Of a DNA stretch of 64,000 nt, positions 47,759 to 58,208 are shown piece after piece. The notes beneath the pieces are model-generated. The model did not search any database. It worked only from the letters and a program-made list of their open reading frames with translations, and was not told the origin of the DNA. Positions within the stretch are counted from its first letter, which is position 1. Every line of letters starts with the position of its first letter. The DNA is from Pectobacterium carotovorum. Lineage in GTDB: Bacteria > Pseudomonadota > Gammaproteobacteria > Enterobacterales > Enterobacteriaceae. Location: contig NZ_FQWI01000001.1 in NCBI RefSeq assembly GCF_900129615.1, forward strand, positions 744,001 through 808,000, given 5' to 3'. The position numbers and the translations under genes are program-made.

Positions 47759-48182
47759 TACCGTGAGGGTTTCGTGCGCAGTAAGCCGCGTGATTTTCTG
47801 CAACTCGTGTCGCACGCGCCCGACGCGGGTGTGGCTAAGGCCGCTCTCAGCACAGCCGGAAAAAACCGCCCCAAAATAACAATGTACTCAGTTCAGTCTT
47901 TTGATTTTATGGGGTTGGCTCGCGTAAAAAAAATCGCGCAGAGGTGTACATGACCGCCGGATGAGCGGCATGGACGCCGCGAAAGCCTGCGCCGCGTCGG
48001 GAGCGCGTCGCAGGCGGTCCGAACAGCGGGCATGAACACCGAAGGCACCGCGAAGCGGCGCGATTTACCGCGAAAAGCCAGGGGTCACGGGGCGACGGCG
48101 ACTGAGCCGCCCCGTGTCGGGCGCGTGCGACGTGAGTTGCAGAGATTGCCCCTGCTTATTGCGCACGAAACCTTCACCGTAA
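47759..48182. repeat. Structured ~420-bp element with ~76-bp imperfect terminal inverted repeats
   Basis: The left arm (47761-47836) and the reverse complement of the right arm (about 48106-48180) align with only a few differences. Shared blocks include GGTTTCGTGCGCA, TCTGCAACTC and TCGCACGCGCCCGAC. Between them are further hairpins: GCCTGCGCCGCG/CGCGTCGCAGGC at 47985-48015 and ACGGGGCG/CGCCCCGT near 48087-48114, plus an AT-rich patch at 47870-47940. No frame looks like a real protein. It fills most of the 580-bp gap between napC and ccmI. It could be a non-autonomous mobile element or a structured RNA. Confidence 0.7.
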
Positions 48183-48189
48183 CAACAGA

Positions 48190-48215
48190 AACAACAAAAG
48201 GGCGATATATCGCCC
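48190..48215 (-). terminator. Terminator of the ccm operon
   Basis: GGGCGATATATCGCCC is a perfect palindromic stem followed on the minus strand by TTTTGTTGTTT, 34 bp after the ccmI stop. Confidence 0.88.
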
Positions 48216-48248
48216 CTCTGCTATTGATGATGAAGATAAAAAGAGGAC

Positions 48249-49118
48249 TTACTTGCCGGTGGTCGCCTGCACCGGCATTGACGCTTTCGCCTGTTCCACG
48301 CTGCGCTCAATGACCGCTCGGCGCGTGTCGTTTTGCGGTAACAGCTGCAACATGGCTTCCCAGGCGTTAATCGCGTCCTGATAGCGCTGGGCTTCATAGG
48401 CATTGAAAGCCAGCAGGCTCAATACACGCACATTGGTCGAACCAGAATTCATCAGTTCACGCAGCATGTCTCCACCGCGTTGGCTATCACGCGGATCGGT
48501 GGATCGCGACAGCAGATCGGCATAGTCCAGCGCTAGGTCGGTGTTTTTCGGATCGAGTTGGAACGCTTTGGCAAACGCCTGCACTGACATGTCGTAGTTA
48601 TTCAGCAAACCCGCAATACGCCCCAGCATCCACCAGTCTTGTGAATTGTCTGGCTGCGTTTCCAGTTGGCTACGCAATCCCAGACCGAGACGTGCGACGT
48701 CTTCAATGGTCAGTGGTTCGGCGTCAGGATCCAGCGCTCGCTTCATCAGGTCCGGCGTTAACGCCACAACCTGCTGCAATTCCTGCACCCGATTAACCGC
48801 GGAAGTCTTCCAAAACACGCCGAGGCTGACGATAACCAGCAACAGCACGCCCGGCAGCAAAACCCAGCTGTTCAGCGGGCGCTGTTGTGCCTTCGCATCG
48901 CCGGGAATGTCCTGCAATAGCGTATGCTGGAGTTCCTCAACCAGTTGAGCACGTTCCTGCTCATTGGCGACGTCCACAGTAAGCTCACGCAGACGATCGC
49001 GATACAGCGCCTGATTGATCGCATCGCGATCGTATTCGCCTCGTGACGACCACGGCGCAAGCAGCAGCGCGGAAAGCGCAATCAGCAATAGCACAATGGT
49101 TGCGATCAGTAGCATCAT
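48249..49118 (-). CDS. ccmI: Cytochrome c maturation protein CcmI
   Basis: A 289-residue protein with two N-terminal hydrophobic segments (MMLLIATIVLLLIALSALLLAPW and LLPGVLLLVIVSLGVFW) and periplasmic TPR-like repeats (residues 155-280: WWMLGRIAGLLNNYDMSVQAFAKAFQLDP, YADLL, RYQDAINAWEAMLQLLP). CcmI holds the C-terminus of apocytochromes for the heme lyase. In E. coli this domain is fused to CcmH; here it is a separate gene overlapping ccmH by four bases. It is the last gene of the ccm operon. Confidence 0.92.
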   Translation of the reverse strand: MMLLIATIVLLLIALSALLLAPWSSRGEYDRDAINQALYRDRLRELTVDVANEQERAQLVEELQHTLLQDIPGDAKAQQRPLNSWVLLPGVLLLVIVSLGVFWKTSAVNRVQELQQVVALTPDLMKRALDPDAEPLTIEDVARLGLGLRSQLETQPDNSQDWWMLGRIAGLLNNYDMSVQAFAKAFQLDPKNTDLALDYADLLSRSTDPRDSQRGGDMLRELMNSGSTNVRVLSLLAFNAYEAQRYQDAINAWEAMLQLLPQNDTRRAVIERSVEQAKASMPVQATTGK

Positions 49119-49573
49119 TCGGATTTCCCCTCACGTTCCAACAGCGTCTGCAAGCGCTTCTTATCCTGTTCGCTCATCGGTTCTTTGGCACTTCTGATGC
49201 GACGGGCACGCCGAATAATCACCCATGATCCCACAGTCAGAAACAGCGCGGGCAGGAGCCACAGCAGAACCGTAAAAGGCGTGATCGGCGGTTCATACGT
49301 CACAAAATAGCCGTAACGATCCACCATATAATCGACAACCTGCTCTTTCGTTTGTCCCTGCTGCATCAGTTCATACACTTTCTGCCGCATATCCGAAGCA
49401 ATCATCGAATTGGAATCGGCAATGCTGTTGTTCTGGCATTTTGGGCAGCGCAGTTGCATGGTTAACTCACGAAACTGTTGCTCCTGCGTGTCATTGTCAA
49501 AACGCAATACCTCGGAGGACGCCAGCACGCTGAACGACAGAAGCAGTGCGCTAAGGAAACCGATCACTCTCAT
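49115..49573 (-). CDS. ccmH: Cytochrome c maturation thiol protein CcmH
   Basis: A 152-residue periplasmic thiol-redox protein. A signal peptide (MRVIGFLSALLLSFSVLA) precedes the CcmH motif LRCPKCQNNSIADSNS (CXXC), and a membrane anchor is at FTVLLWLLPALFLTVGSWVI. It keeps apocytochrome cysteines reduced. I start at ATG 49573, seven bases after GGAGG and overlapping the ccmG stop; the longer frame runs inside ccmG. Confidence 0.93.
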   Translation of the reverse strand: MRVIGFLSALLLSFSVLASSEVLRFDNDTQEQQFRELTMQLRCPKCQNNSIADSNSMIASDMRQKVYELMQQGQTKEQVVDYMVDRYGYFVTYEPPITPFTVLLWLLPALFLTVGSWVIIRRARRIRSAKEPMSEQDKKRLQTLLEREGKSE

Positions 49574-50127
49574 GTGCCACCCTCCTTGCTGTATTGTTCC
49601 CACAACGGTTGCAGCGTTTCTTGCCACACCTGCCTGTTGAGATCGCCCGCATGGCGATAGCGAATGATGCCTTTTCCGTCGATCAGGAAGGTTTCCGGTG
49701 CGCCGTACACACCCAGATCCAGCCCCAGCATGCCATCGCCATCAAATAAGCTCATCGCATAGGGGTTGCCTAGCGTCTTCAACCATTCGACCGCTTTGGG
49801 GCGTTCATCTTTATAATTCATGCCCACGACGCGGATTCCCTGCGCCGCCAGCGTGTTGAGAAACTGGTGCTCCGCGCGGCACGTCGGGCACCAGGTCGCC
49901 CAAACGTTCAGCAGCAGCGGTTTGCCATCGCTCAGCTCAGATTGGCTATAAACCTTTCCCGCCTGATCCAGCGATTCAAGACGAAACGCGGGAATCGGTT
50001 TGCCAATCAGAGCCGACTCCAGCCGCATCGGATCGTCGCCGTCGCTGTTACGCACCAGTTGCCACAGCAAGGCAACGGCCAGCAGTAAAAACAGGACGAG
50101 CGGGATTAACAAAATCTTACGGCTCAT
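49570..50127 (-). CDS. ccmG: Thiol:disulfide interchange protein CcmG (DsbE)
   Basis: A 185-residue membrane-anchored thioredoxin-fold reductase. One TM segment (residues 5-25) is followed by the active site WATWCPTCRAEH, with Cys80 and Cys83 as in E. coli. It reduces apocytochrome or CcmH disulfides during heme attachment. Both ends overlap the neighbouring ccm genes. Confidence 0.95.
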   Translation of the reverse strand: MSRKILLIPLVLFLLLAVALLWQLVRNSDGDDPMRLESALIGKPIPAFRLESLDQAGKVYSQSELSDGKPLLLNVWATWCPTCRAEHQFLNTLAAQGIRVVGMNYKDERPKAVEWLKTLGNPYAMSLFDGDGMLGLDLGVYGAPETFLIDGKGIIRYRHAGDLNRQVWQETLQPLWEQYSKEGGT

Positions 50128-52079
50128 GATGATGCCCCCCGGACCGCACGACGCAGGCGATAGCGAGGATCAAACATGCACAGGATGCCGCCTAACGCCA
50201 TCAGCCCCCCGCCGTACCAAATCCAGCGGATAAACGGTTTGTAATACAGCCGCACCGCCCAGCTACCGTCATCCAGCTTTTCCCCCAAGGCCGCATAGAG
50301 ATCGCGCGTCACACCCGCATCAATGGCGGCTTCCGTCATGATCGCGCCGCTGGTGTTGTAGAAGCGTTTTTCCGCCTTCAAGATCGCTTCCGGCTTGCCG
50401 TTATGCGTCACCTCAATCGTCCCTTTCGCGCTTTGCCAGTTAGGCCCCACGACATCACGCACGCCTTGAAACGTAAAACGGTAATCGTGGATCTCGATGC
50501 TGTCGCCCGCCCGCATCCGTACATCGCGCTCAACGCTATAATTCTGGCTGAAGGCGATGCCTACCACCGTCACTGCCAGCCCAATATGACCGCACACCAT
50601 GCCCCACTGGCTCAGTGAAAGTGTGGTCAAACCGCGCAGCAGACCATGACGACGGGTGGAGCTGGTATACAGCTCGTACACCGTTAAGAAGAACACCCAC
50701 AGCGCCATCGACAGGCCGACCACCGTCATGGCAACAAGGGAATCCTGTAACAGCCACGGCAGTAGCAGCGACAGTGCTGCCGTCACGGCCAGCGCAATCA
50801 GCAGCAGCTTACGCAGCTTTTGCGGTTCGTCACGCCGCCAGCGAACCAGCGGTCCCACGCCCAGCAGTAAGGCAAAAGGCGCCATTAACAGAGTAAACAT
50901 GGTGTTAAAGAACGGCGCACCAATCGAAATGCTGCCTAAACCCAGCTGTTTATGCACCAGCGGCAGCAGCGTTCCCAGCAGCACGACGAGCGTGGCCGCC
51001 ATCAGGATCAGGTTATTGCCGAGCAGGAAAGTCTCACGCGACCAGAGCGAATTCGTTACCCGCGCCCGTACCCGGTTGCCTTTGATGGCAAACAGCAGCA
51101 AAGAACCGCCGATAACAATGACCAGAAACGCGAGAATAAACATGCCGCGCGCCGGATCGGAGGCAAACGCATGCACCGACACCAATACACCGGAACGTAC
51201 CAGAAACGTCCCCAACAGGCAGAGCGAGAACGCGCCGATGGCCAGCAACACCGTCCAGGCTTTGAAACTGCCGCGTTTTTCGGTGACCGACAGCGAATGT
51301 AGCAGCGCCGTGCCCACCAGCCACGGCATCAATGACGCATTCTCTACCGGATCCCAGAACCACCAGCCACCCCAGCCGAGTTCGTAATACGCCCAGCCCG
51401 AACCGAGCACGATACCCAGCGTCAGGAATGACCACGCCGCCTGCGTCCACGGTCGGGACCAGCGAGCCCATGCGCTGTCCAGCCGCTCAGCCAGCAGCGA
51501 GGCGACCGCAAACGCAAACGCCACGGAAAACCCAACATAGCCCATGTAGAGCAATGGAGGGTGGAAGATTAACCCGACATCCTGCAACAGCGGGTTGAGA
51601 TCACGCCCGTCAATCGGGTAGTCCGGCAGCGTGCGCGTAAAGGGATTCGACGTCAGGATGATGAACAGCAAGAAGCCGACATTAATCATCCCCATGACGG
51701 CCAGTACGCGAGCAACCGCATCCAGCGACATCCCACGGCTGAATACCGCCACGGCGAAGGTCCAGCCGCTCATCAGCAGCACCCAGAGCAGTAGCGACCC
51801 TTCATGTGCGCCCCACGCTGCCGCCACGCGATACCACACTGGCAGCGCGCGGTTCGAGTTGTTGGCTACGTAGAGGACGGTGAAATCATTGATCACCAGC
51901 GCATGCACCAACACGAGGAAAGACGCCAAAATGCATGCAAACAGCGCCCAGGCAAGCGGACGCGCCAACGCCATCAAACGAGTATCCTGACGCGATGCGC
52001 CCCACAGCGGATACACGCTGAGCAACAGCGCGACGCCTAGCGCCAGGCAGAGCAGATAATTGCCCACTTCAGGCATCAT
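50124..52079 (-). CDS. ccmF: Heme lyase subunit CcmF
   Basis: A 651-residue polytopic membrane protein with the WWD heme-handling motif [20 protein letters not shown] and conserved periplasmic His residues (for example [12 protein letters not shown]). It ligates heme to the CXXCH apocytochromes together with CcmH/I. It overlaps ccmE and ccmG. A paralogue, nrfE, lies further upstream in the same block. Confidence 0.96.
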   Translation of the reverse strand: MMPEVGNYLLCLALGVALLLSVYPLWGASRQDTRLMALARPLAWALFACILASFLVLVHALVINDFTVLYVANNSNRALPVWYRVAAAWGAHEGSLLLWVLLMSGWTFAVAVFSRGMSLDAVARVLAVMGMINVGFLLFIILTSNPFTRTLPDYPIDGRDLNPLLQDVGLIFHPPLLYMGYVGFSVAFAFAVASLLAERLDSAWARWSRPWTQAAWSFLTLGIVLGSGWAYYELGWGGWWFWDPVENASLMPWLVGTALLHSLSVTEKRGSFKAWTVLLAIGAFSLCLLGTFLVRSGVLVSVHAFASDPARGMFILAFLVIVIGGSLLLFAIKGNRVRARVTNSLWSRETFLLGNNLILMAATLVVLLGTLLPLVHKQLGLGSISIGAPFFNTMFTLLMAPFALLLGVGPLVRWRRDEPQKLRKLLLIALAVTAALSLLLPWLLQDSLVAMTVVGLSMALWVFFLTVYELYTSSTRRHGLLRGLTTLSLSQWGMVCGHIGLAVTVVGIAFSQNYSVERDVRMRAGDSIEIHDYRFTFQGVRDVVGPNWQSAKGTIEVTHNGKPEAILKAEKRFYNTSGAIMTEAAIDAGVTRDLYAALGEKLDDGSWAVRLYYKPFIRWIWYGGGLMALGGILCMFDPRYRLRRAVRGASS

Positions 52080-52558
52080 AACCGTTTACCCTCTGTGGCC
52101 GCCGCCGGTGCATGGCCGTGCTGTCCTTCCATCGCCGCTTTGATTTCCGGTGGCGTGTAGTTTTCGTCATGTCGGGCAAGCACTTCTTTCGCCATAATAT
52201 GATCGTCGGTATCCAGAATGCCCTGTGCCACCACCCCTTGCCCCTCGCGGAACAAATCCGGCAGCATTCCGTTATAGGTCACCTCCACGGAGCCCTGCGC
52301 ATCATAAACAGTGAAGCGGACTTCCAGACTTTGGCTGTCGCGGCGCACGCTGCCCGGCATCACCATGCCGCCGACGCGCAAACGCTGCCCGATCGCCGGT
52401 TTTTCCTGCGTTTCGTTCTTGCCGTAAAGAATTTCGCTAGGTGTATAAAAGAGATCGATATTTGAGCTCAATGCATAGAGCGTCAGCGCTATCGTCACTA
52501 CCGCACCGCAGACCACGGCCACGATGGCATAGAGGCGAGTTTTACGCGGTGTGCTCAT
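52076..52558 (-). CDS. ccmE: Heme chaperone CcmE
   Basis: A 160-residue periplasmic heme chaperone with one N-terminal anchor ([20 protein letters not shown]) and an OB-fold domain. The covalent heme-binding residue is His130 in [12 protein letters not shown], the same position as E. coli. The C-terminal tail has extra His residues (GQHGHAP). Confidence 0.96.
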   Translation of the reverse strand: MSTPRKTRLYAIVAVVCGAVVTIALTLYALSSNIDLFYTPSEILYGKNETQEKPAIGQRLRVGGMVMPGSVRRDSQSLEVRFTVYDAQGSVEVTYNGMLPDLFREGQGVVAQGILDTDDHIMAKEVLARHDENYTPPEIKAAMEGQHGHAPAAATEGKRL

Positions 52559-52776
52559 TGCACCACCTCCATCGTTTCCGACTGGCGGGCCGTATTCTTA
52601 CGCTGCTCGCGCGCCTGCTGGCGGCGGATATCACTCAGCAATGCGCGGCGACTCAAGAGGGTATGACCGACCAATGCGCTCAGCGGTAACAGCGTGAGCA
52701 CCACAGCCAGCCACACATAAAAGGCATAGCCGCCCATCGCAAAGAAATCTTGCCAACTCGTGAAAGCGATGTTCAT
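52555..52776 (-). CDS. ccmD: Small CCM protein CcmD
   Basis: A 73-residue single-pass membrane protein ([26 protein letters not shown], then a basic cytosolic tail [17 protein letters not shown]). It helps release holo-CcmE from the CcmABC complex. It overlaps both ccmC and ccmE by four bases. Confidence 0.9.
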   Translation of the reverse strand: MNIAFTSWQDFFAMGGYAFYVWLAVVLTLLPLSALVGHTLLSRRALLSDIRRQQAREQRKNTARQSETMEVVQ

Positions 52777-53513
52777 CGTGCTATTCCTCCTTTATTAAGC
52801 AGCGCAGCAACCCAAGGCGCGCGGCGCTGCTGCACCAGTATCAAGTTACGCAAGCGCATGAGTGACAACGTCACGAATAAGCTCATAAATCCTAACATCA
52901 TGATTCGCAGCGGGAGACGCATGGCGGGATCGATCGTTTTCTGCATTTTTGTCGATCCCTGATGCAGGGTGTTCCACCACTCGACCGAGAAATGGATGAT
53001 GGGTAAATTCACCACGCCAACCAGCACCAGAATCGCCGCCGCCCGACCGGCAAGACGGCGATCGTCAAAGGCGTTGTAGAGCGCGATGATGCCCACGTAC
53101 AGAAACAGCAGAACGAGTTCCGACGTCAGACGCGCATCCCACACCCACCAGGTTCCCCACATCGGTTTCCCCCAGGTGGCGCCCGTCGTTAGCGCAATAA
53201 AGGTAAACACCGCGCCGACCGGTGCCATCGCCGCTACGGCCAGCTCCGCCGTTTTTGACTGCCGAATCATCCCGATAAGCGCACATATCGCCATCACGGC
53301 ATAGACGCCCATCGACCATACGGCTGCTGGTACATGCAGGTACATGATGCGATACCCTTGCCCTTGCTGATAATCCGCAGGCGCAAACCCAAATCCCAGC
53401 AGACAACCGCCGATCAGCAACGTGGCACTGATCAAGGCAACCCAGGGGATAAGCCTGCCGCAAAGGCCATAAAGGCGATCCGGCTGCGTAAGCTGATAGT
53501 TTTTTTTCAACAT
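52773..53513 (-). CDS. ccmC: Heme-handling protein CcmC
   Basis: A 246-residue six-TM protein with the WWD motif WGKPMWGTWWVWDARLTSELVLLFLY. It loads heme onto CcmE. I start at ATG 53513 (MLKKNYQLTQPDRLYGLCG) to match E. coli CcmC (245 aa). The open frame extends 144 codons upstream, but that part is antisense-like sequence inside ccmB. Confidence 0.94.
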   Translation of the reverse strand: MLKKNYQLTQPDRLYGLCGRLIPWVALISATLLIGGCLLGFGFAPADYQQGQGYRIMYLHVPAAVWSMGVYAVMAICALIGMIRQSKTAELAVAAMAPVGAVFTFIALTTGATWGKPMWGTWWVWDARLTSELVLLFLYVGIIALYNAFDDRRLAGRAAAILVLVGVVNLPIIHFSVEWWNTLHQGSTKMQKTIDPAMRLPLRIMMLGFMSLFVTLSLMRLRNLILVQQRRAPWVAALLNKGGIAR

Positions 53514-53581
53514 AATCGTGTGCTCACTTTGCGTAAAACTCATCCCAACGGGACGATGAAGGCGATCCTGAGATCGGAAAA

Positions 53582-54238
53582 TTATTGTATGCTCACCCGC
53601 AACGCCGCCGCCGTGGCAAACGGGCTCAGGGTGGCGCTGCCCGCCAGAAAGGCACCGAGGATCGCCAGATACCCACCGACCGGCAGTTGCATCATCGCGG
53701 CCTCGACTGCCGCCGTCGCAAAAATCAACAGCGGTATGGTGAGCGGCAAGACCAGCAGGCTTAACAGCACACCGCTGCGGCGCAGCCCGACCGTTAACCC
53801 CGCGCCAATAGCCCCCAGAAAACTGAGCGTTGGCGTGCAGAGCAACAGCGTTAACGCCATCACCCACCAGCCGTGGCTGTCCAGCCCAAACAACAGCGCC
53901 GCCAGCGGAGAAAGCAGCAACAGCGGCAGCCCGCTGACCATCCAATGCACAACCACTTTCGCCAGCACCACTAACGGCAGCGGCAAAGGCAACAGCGTCA
54001 GCTGTTCCAGCGAACCGTCCTGATAGTCATCGCGGAAAAGGCGATCCATCCCCAGCAGCGAAGCGAGCAACGCCGCCACCCATACCACGCCGGGTGCCAC
54101 ACGCATCAATAGCTGCGGCTCTGGTCCAATAGCCAGAGGGAACAAAATGATGACGATCAGGAAGAACCACAGAGGGTTGAGAATTTCCGCGTTATTGCGC
54201 AACGCGACGCGCAGTTCTCGGGCAATCAGACGCCGCAT
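53582..54238 (-). CDS. ccmB: Heme exporter permease CcmB
   Basis: A 218-residue ABC membrane subunit with six hydrophobic segments ([37 protein letters not shown] start, [13 protein letters not shown] loop). With CcmA and CcmC it drives release of heme-loaded CcmE. It overlaps ccmA by 13 bp. Confidence 0.95.
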   Translation of the reverse strand: MRRLIARELRVALRNNAEILNPLWFFLIVIILFPLAIGPEPQLLMRVAPGVVWVAALLASLLGMDRLFRDDYQDGSLEQLTLLPLPLPLVVLAKVVVHWMVSGLPLLLLSPLAALLFGLDSHGWWVMALTLLLCTPTLSFLGAIGAGLTVGLRRSGVLLSLLVLPLTIPLLIFATAAVEAAMMQLPVGGYLAILGAFLAGSATLSPFATAAALRVSIQ

Positions 54239-54858
54239 GATGGGGTTCCCTCACTCGGCGTAAGCTGGATACAGCGAATATCCTGAGCGAACGGACGCAG
54301 CGGCTGGTGAGTGGTTAAAATGATGATGCCGCCACGCGCAATATGGTGTTCCATACGCTGTGTCAGCATTTCGACGCCCGCCACGTCAAGCGCGGTCAGC
54401 GGCTCATCCAGAATCCACAGCGGGACGTCGGTGAGCCACAAACGCGCCAGCGCGACACGACGCTGTTGTCCCGCCGAAAGACGCGCCACGGGCACATCTT
54501 CATAGCCAGCCAGCCCGACGGCGGCCAGCGCTTGCCAGAGTGCATCCTGATCCTGTTGCGGATAGAAAAAGCGCAGGTTCTCTTCACCCGTCAGGACGCT
54601 TTTGATGCCCGGCTGATGGCCTAACCACAGAAGCTGCTGATTAAACTGCTCGCGCATACGGTTAATGCGTTGCCCTTGCCAGCAGATCTCCCCCGATTCA
54701 GGCGTCGCCAGACCGCTTAAAATGCGCAATAGCGATGTTTTGCCCACCCCGTTGGCACCGGCAATCTGCACCATTTCTCCCGCGCTGGCCGTAAACGACA
54801 ACGCGCTGAACAGCACATGCTCATCGCGTATGCAAACCACATCGCGCGCTTCTAACAT
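54226..54858 (-). CDS. ccmA: Heme exporter ATPase CcmA
   Basis: A 210-residue ABC ATPase with Walker [10 protein letters not shown], signature [14 protein letters not shown], Walker [13 protein letters not shown] and the H-loop TTHQPL. It is the first ccm gene. Upstream (54859-55061) there is a palindrome, TATACCC-TT-GGGTATA (54887-54902), a CCCCC-TCTT-GGGGG hairpin near 54923-54937 and a possible FNR site, so the operon probably has its own promoter besides read-through from nrf. Confidence 0.95.
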   Translation of the reverse strand: MLEARDVVCIRDEHVLFSALSFTASAGEMVQIAGANGVGKTSLLRILSGLATPESGEICWQGQRINRMREQFNQQLLWLGHQPGIKSVLTGEENLRFFYPQQDQDALWQALAAVGLAGYEDVPVARLSAGQQRRVALARLWLTDVPLWILDEPLTALDVAGVEMLTQRMEHHIARGGIIILTTHQPLRPFAQDIRCIQLTPSEGTPSCGV

Positions 54859-54962
54859 CGGGGTGTACTCCTACTTTCTAATGCCATATACCCTTGGGTA
54901 TAGAATAACATGGTGCCTTTACTCCCCCTCTTGGGGGCCGTAACCCTAAAGAGTTAATCTTT

Positions 54963-54976
54963 TTTATTGAGATCAA
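54963..54976 (-). promoter_or_regulatory. Candidate FNR site upstream of ccmA
   Basis: TTGAT-CTCA-ATAAA on the minus strand has one perfect and one 4-of-5 FNR half-site, 105 bp before the ccmA start. I could not place a convincing -10 element at the expected distance. Confidence 0.35.
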
Positions 54977-55061
54977 TAAAATCGGTGATTCCGGTTATCC
55001 CCGCCCATCATGGCGGTGCCAAAAGCCGCGCTGCCCCCTTTTATTCAAGAGTTATCACGCA

Positions 55062-55922
55062 CTATTTCTGGCTATTCTTCAGCAGCGTTGCCGTGTTGAT
55101 CGCCTCGATCAACTGGACGCGATTAACCCGCGGGCTGTACGTGTCCAGTAAACGCTGCCAAATCGTAATCGCGCGTGCATAATCGGCCTTCAAAAACGCA
55201 TCGGATGCCAGCAGCATCAGCGCTGTCACTTCATTGGCATCCAGCGCCAGCGCTTTATCAACCATCTCTTGCATCGGCGGTGTGACGGCCTGACCGGCCT
55301 GGTAATACAGCACCGCTGCCAGTGCCGAATACAGCTCAGCACTGTCACCCTTCAGCGCAATCGCCTGACGATAAGCGCGCAATGCGTTGTCATACGCGTT
55401 ACGGTAAAGATAATATTCACCCAGCTCAGCCCAGAGGACGCTGTTGCCCGGTGTTTTCCGAATGTTGTCCTGCAAGGCAGTAAGCTGTTTTTCCTGCTGT
55501 TGCGCGTCGCTAAAATCATGGAGCGGATCGGCAAGTCGCTGGCGTTCCGTCTGAACCAGCGCAGCACGCGGGCTTAGCATGTAGAACGTCGCACTGCTCA
55601 ATAAGATAACGATGACCGCAGCCACAACGGCGATGGCAGGCATTGGGCGCTGCGCAGAAGAAGAGGATGAGGCTAACGGCAGATCGTGGGACAGCTCTCG
55701 ACCCAGCATCTTTGCCTCATGCTCGGACAGATGCTTTCCTGCCTGTTCACACTGAAAATGCCAGATGCGCTCCGCTAAACGCTGTAGCTTGCCATCCCCC
55801 TCCGACTGACGCAGGGGCAGTAGCGGCCATAGCAGCCCAGCCGCCAGAACGACAATCGCGACAGCGACGAACACCATACTTAATACGTTCAGGTCCAACA
55901 GGTTCACGCTTAACAGGCTCAT
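55062..55922 (-). CDS. nrfG: Heme lyase accessory TPR protein NrfG (CcmI-like)
   Basis: A 286-residue protein with CcmI architecture: a first TM ([21 protein letters not shown]), a second TM ([21 protein letters not shown]) and C-terminal TPRs ([68 protein letters not shown]). E. coli NrfG is shorter (198 aa). With NrfE and NrfF it would attach heme to the CXXCK site of NrfA. The start at 55922 overlaps the nrfF stop. Confidence 0.88.
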   Translation of the reverse strand: MSLLSVNLLDLNVLSMVFVAVAIVVLAAGLLWPLLPLRQSEGDGKLQRLAERIWHFQCEQAGKHLSEHEAKMLGRELSHDLPLASSSSSAQRPMPAIAVVAAVIVILLSSATFYMLSPRAALVQTERQRLADPLHDFSDAQQQEKQLTALQDNIRKTPGNSVLWAELGEYYLYRNAYDNALRAYRQAIALKGDSAELYSALAAVLYYQAGQAVTPPMQEMVDKALALDANEVTALMLLASDAFLKADYARAITIWQRLLDTYSPRVNRVQLIEAINTATLLKNSQK

Positions 55923-56320
55923 GAGCGCGCCCCTCGATTTTGCCGCCGCATCACCCGCCACGCGATAACTGCAATCGCTAACAGCAAAAGCAGCGGCGTG
56001 AGCCAAAGGATGCCGGTTTGCATTTTCATCGGTGGGTTGTACTGAACAAAGTCGCCATAGCGTTGATTCATAAACGCCATAATGTCTGACTTGTCCTTGC
56101 CCTGCTCCACCATGGAAAAGACCTCATGACGCATACTCACCGCCACGGGCGAATTCGATTCCAGCAGACTCTGGTTCTGGCATTGTGGGCAGCGTAATTC
56201 GCCAGCAATCGCCATCGCAGCCTGACGCTGCGCCTGACTGGAAAACGCCCAGGTATCGACCACCTGAGCCTGTACAGAAAAAGCCAGCAGCATGAAAAGG
56301 AGCGCAATGTATTTAGCCAT
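55919..56320 (-). CDS. nrfF: Heme lyase accessory thiol protein NrfF (CcmH-like)
   Basis: A 133-residue CcmH/NrfF protein. The signal peptide [19 protein letters not shown] is followed by [16 protein letters not shown] with the CXXC, and a C-terminal TM ([21 protein letters not shown]). It overlaps nrfE by eight bases and nrfG by four. Confidence 0.92.
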   Translation of the reverse strand: MAKYIALLFMLLAFSVQAQVVDTWAFSSQAQRQAAMAIAGELRCPQCQNQSLLESNSPVAVSMRHEVFSMVEQGKDKSDIMAFMNQRYGDFVQYNPPMKMQTGILWLTPLLLLLAIAVIAWRVMRRQNRGARS

Positions 56321-58190
56321 AGGCCCTTCTCCCTCTGAACCACCCCAGCAGCGCGCCCGCGACCATCAGTAGGCCGCCGCCCCATACCCAGCGAACACCG
56401 GTTTGCACATAGAAACGCATGGCATAGCGGTTTTCGCCGGTTTTCTCTCCCATCACGGCATACCATTCTCTGATTGGCCCCCAGGCAATGCCCGGCTCAA
56501 CCATTTGCTGTTTACGTGCGTTGTAATAACGGCGTTCCGGCCTCACCTGAGCGATCGGTGAGTCGCCACGATAAATCGCAATCACAGCCTGCTCGGCGGT
56601 GTAATTCTGTGCTGCGATTAACTCCAGCTGTAAAAATCGGAAATGGTAGTCGCCCAGCGTGACCTGTTCTCCCTGACCCACATTGGCACTGATTTCCTGC
56701 TTGCTGCCCGCAGAGAACACAATTCCCAGGGCAAAGAGCGCCACGCCCGTATGCGCCAGCAGTGCAGGAAGCTGCTGACGTATCGCCGACAGCGGCTGTA
56801 ACCACTGCGCGGCCATAATCCAGCCGATCAGACCCGCAGCCAGTGCGACGGCGTACCCATGCGGCCATAAGACCAGCGCGGTGATGACGCCGACACCCAG
56901 CGTCACTTCGAAACGTCGGACAGGCCATCGTGCGCTGCGTTTCCAGTAGCCTCCCGCTGCTACCCCGATGAGCAACAGCATCAGGCCACCGAAGGGTAAG
57001 AGCACACGGTTAAAATAGGGCGCGCCCACGGAGATTTTCCCCCAGCCCGCCAGCCCATAGATCATCGGGTAAAGCGTGCCAAGTAATACCACCAGCGCGA
57101 CGGCACTGAATAACAGCAGCACCAGCAGTATCGCCATTTCCCGCGACCAGCCGGAGAAGCGGGCAGCAGAATGGACAAGCTGAGCCCGCCAGCCATAAAC
57201 CGCCAGCGCCGCCATACTCAAGCAGGCGAACAGAATAAATAGAGGCACCGCACGGCCATGTTCGAGAGCGAACGCATGAACCGATACCAGTATCCCGGAA
57301 CGCACAATCAGCGTGCCCAACAGGCATAAAATGAACGTCAGCAACGCCAATATCAGCGACCAATGGCGGAAGATGCCGCGCATGCGGGTGACAGACAGGC
57401 TGTGCAGTAATGCGCTGGCCGTAAGCCACGGGAGTAGCGAGGCGTTCTCTACCGGATCCCAGAACCACCATCCTCCCCAGCCCAGTTCGTTATAGGCCCA
57501 CCACGATCCGAGGATGATTCCTAGCGTCAACAGGCTCCAGGCGGGCAGCGTCCAGCGCCAGCAAATCCAGGCGGCTGGCGCAGTAAACTCACCGTGAATC
57601 AGGGCGGCTAACGCCAGCGCCGCACTCACGGTTAACCCGCCATAGCCCAGATAGAGCAACGGCGGATGCAGGATAAGACCAATGTGTTGCAACATGGGGT
57701 TGAGATCCCTTCCCGCCACCGCAGGCGGGAAGAGACGCACAAAGGGATCGGAGAAAAAGACAATGAACATCAGCAGCGCAGTCGCGATCACAGCCAGCAT
57801 CGCCAGCGTCAGCGGAAACAGATCGCTTTCCGCCTTACGATAGCGACAGGCGAACGCGGCACTCCAGCCGGTTAAACATAACAGCCATAGCAGCAGCGAT
57901 CCTTCATGCCCGCCCCAGACCGCTGCAATTTTTAGCCGCAGCGGTAAATCACGATGACTATGTTGAGCGACGTAATTAACAGAAAAATCATCCTGTACCA
58001 CGCTCAGCGTCAGCGCGATAAACGCGAACAGCACGAGGCCAAACAGTACCAACGTCCAGCACCGCGCCAGTCGGTAAGTGCCCGACCAGCGCAGGGAATA
58101 GCCTGAAAATGTCAGCAACGCCGTCGCCACACCGACGCAAACCGCCAGCGACAGCGCGACATACCCAAATTCTGGCAATAACAACATCAA
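56313..58190 (-). CDS. nrfE: NrfA-dedicated heme lyase NrfE (CcmF-like)
   Basis: A 625-residue polytopic protein paralogous to CcmF, with the WWD motif [21 protein letters not shown] and LILHPPLLYLGYG. In E. coli NrfE is needed to attach heme to the Lys-ligated CWSCK site of NrfA. It lies right after nrfD, with an 18-bp gap. Confidence 0.94.
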   Translation of the reverse strand: MMLLLPEFGYVALSLAVCVGVATALLTFSGYSLRWSGTYRLARCWTLVLFGLVLFAFIALTLSVVQDDFSVNYVAQHSHRDLPLRLKIAAVWGGHEGSLLLWLLCLTGWSAAFACRYRKAESDLFPLTLAMLAVIATALLMFIVFFSDPFVRLFPPAVAGRDLNPMLQHIGLILHPPLLYLGYGGLTVSAALALAALIHGEFTAPAAWICWRWTLPAWSLLTLGIILGSWWAYNELGWGGWWFWDPVENASLLPWLTASALLHSLSVTRMRGIFRHWSLILALLTFILCLLGTLIVRSGILVSVHAFALEHGRAVPLFILFACLSMAALAVYGWRAQLVHSAARFSGWSREMAILLVLLLFSAVALVVLLGTLYPMIYGLAGWGKISVGAPYFNRVLLPFGGLMLLLIGVAAGGYWKRSARWPVRRFEVTLGVGVITALVLWPHGYAVALAAGLIGWIMAAQWLQPLSAIRQQLPALLAHTGVALFALGIVFSAGSKQEISANVGQGEQVTLGDYHFRFLQLELIAAQNYTAEQAVIAIYRGDSPIAQVRPERRYYNARKQQMVEPGIAWGPIREWYAVMGEKTGENRYAMRFYVQTGVRWVWGGGLLMVAGALLGWFRGRRAYG

Positions 58191-58208
58191 CAGGCCTCTT
58201 GCTGGGAA

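Noticed and set aside
48032..48313. A 93-codon plus-strand frame as a gene
   Set aside because: It lies inside the inverted-repeat element, runs antisense into ccmI, and has an Arg-rich, composition-driven sequence with no ribosome site.
52773..53945. A 390-residue CcmC
   Set aside because: The first 144 codons are an open frame antisense-like to or within ccmB; the family length and start fit ATG 53513.
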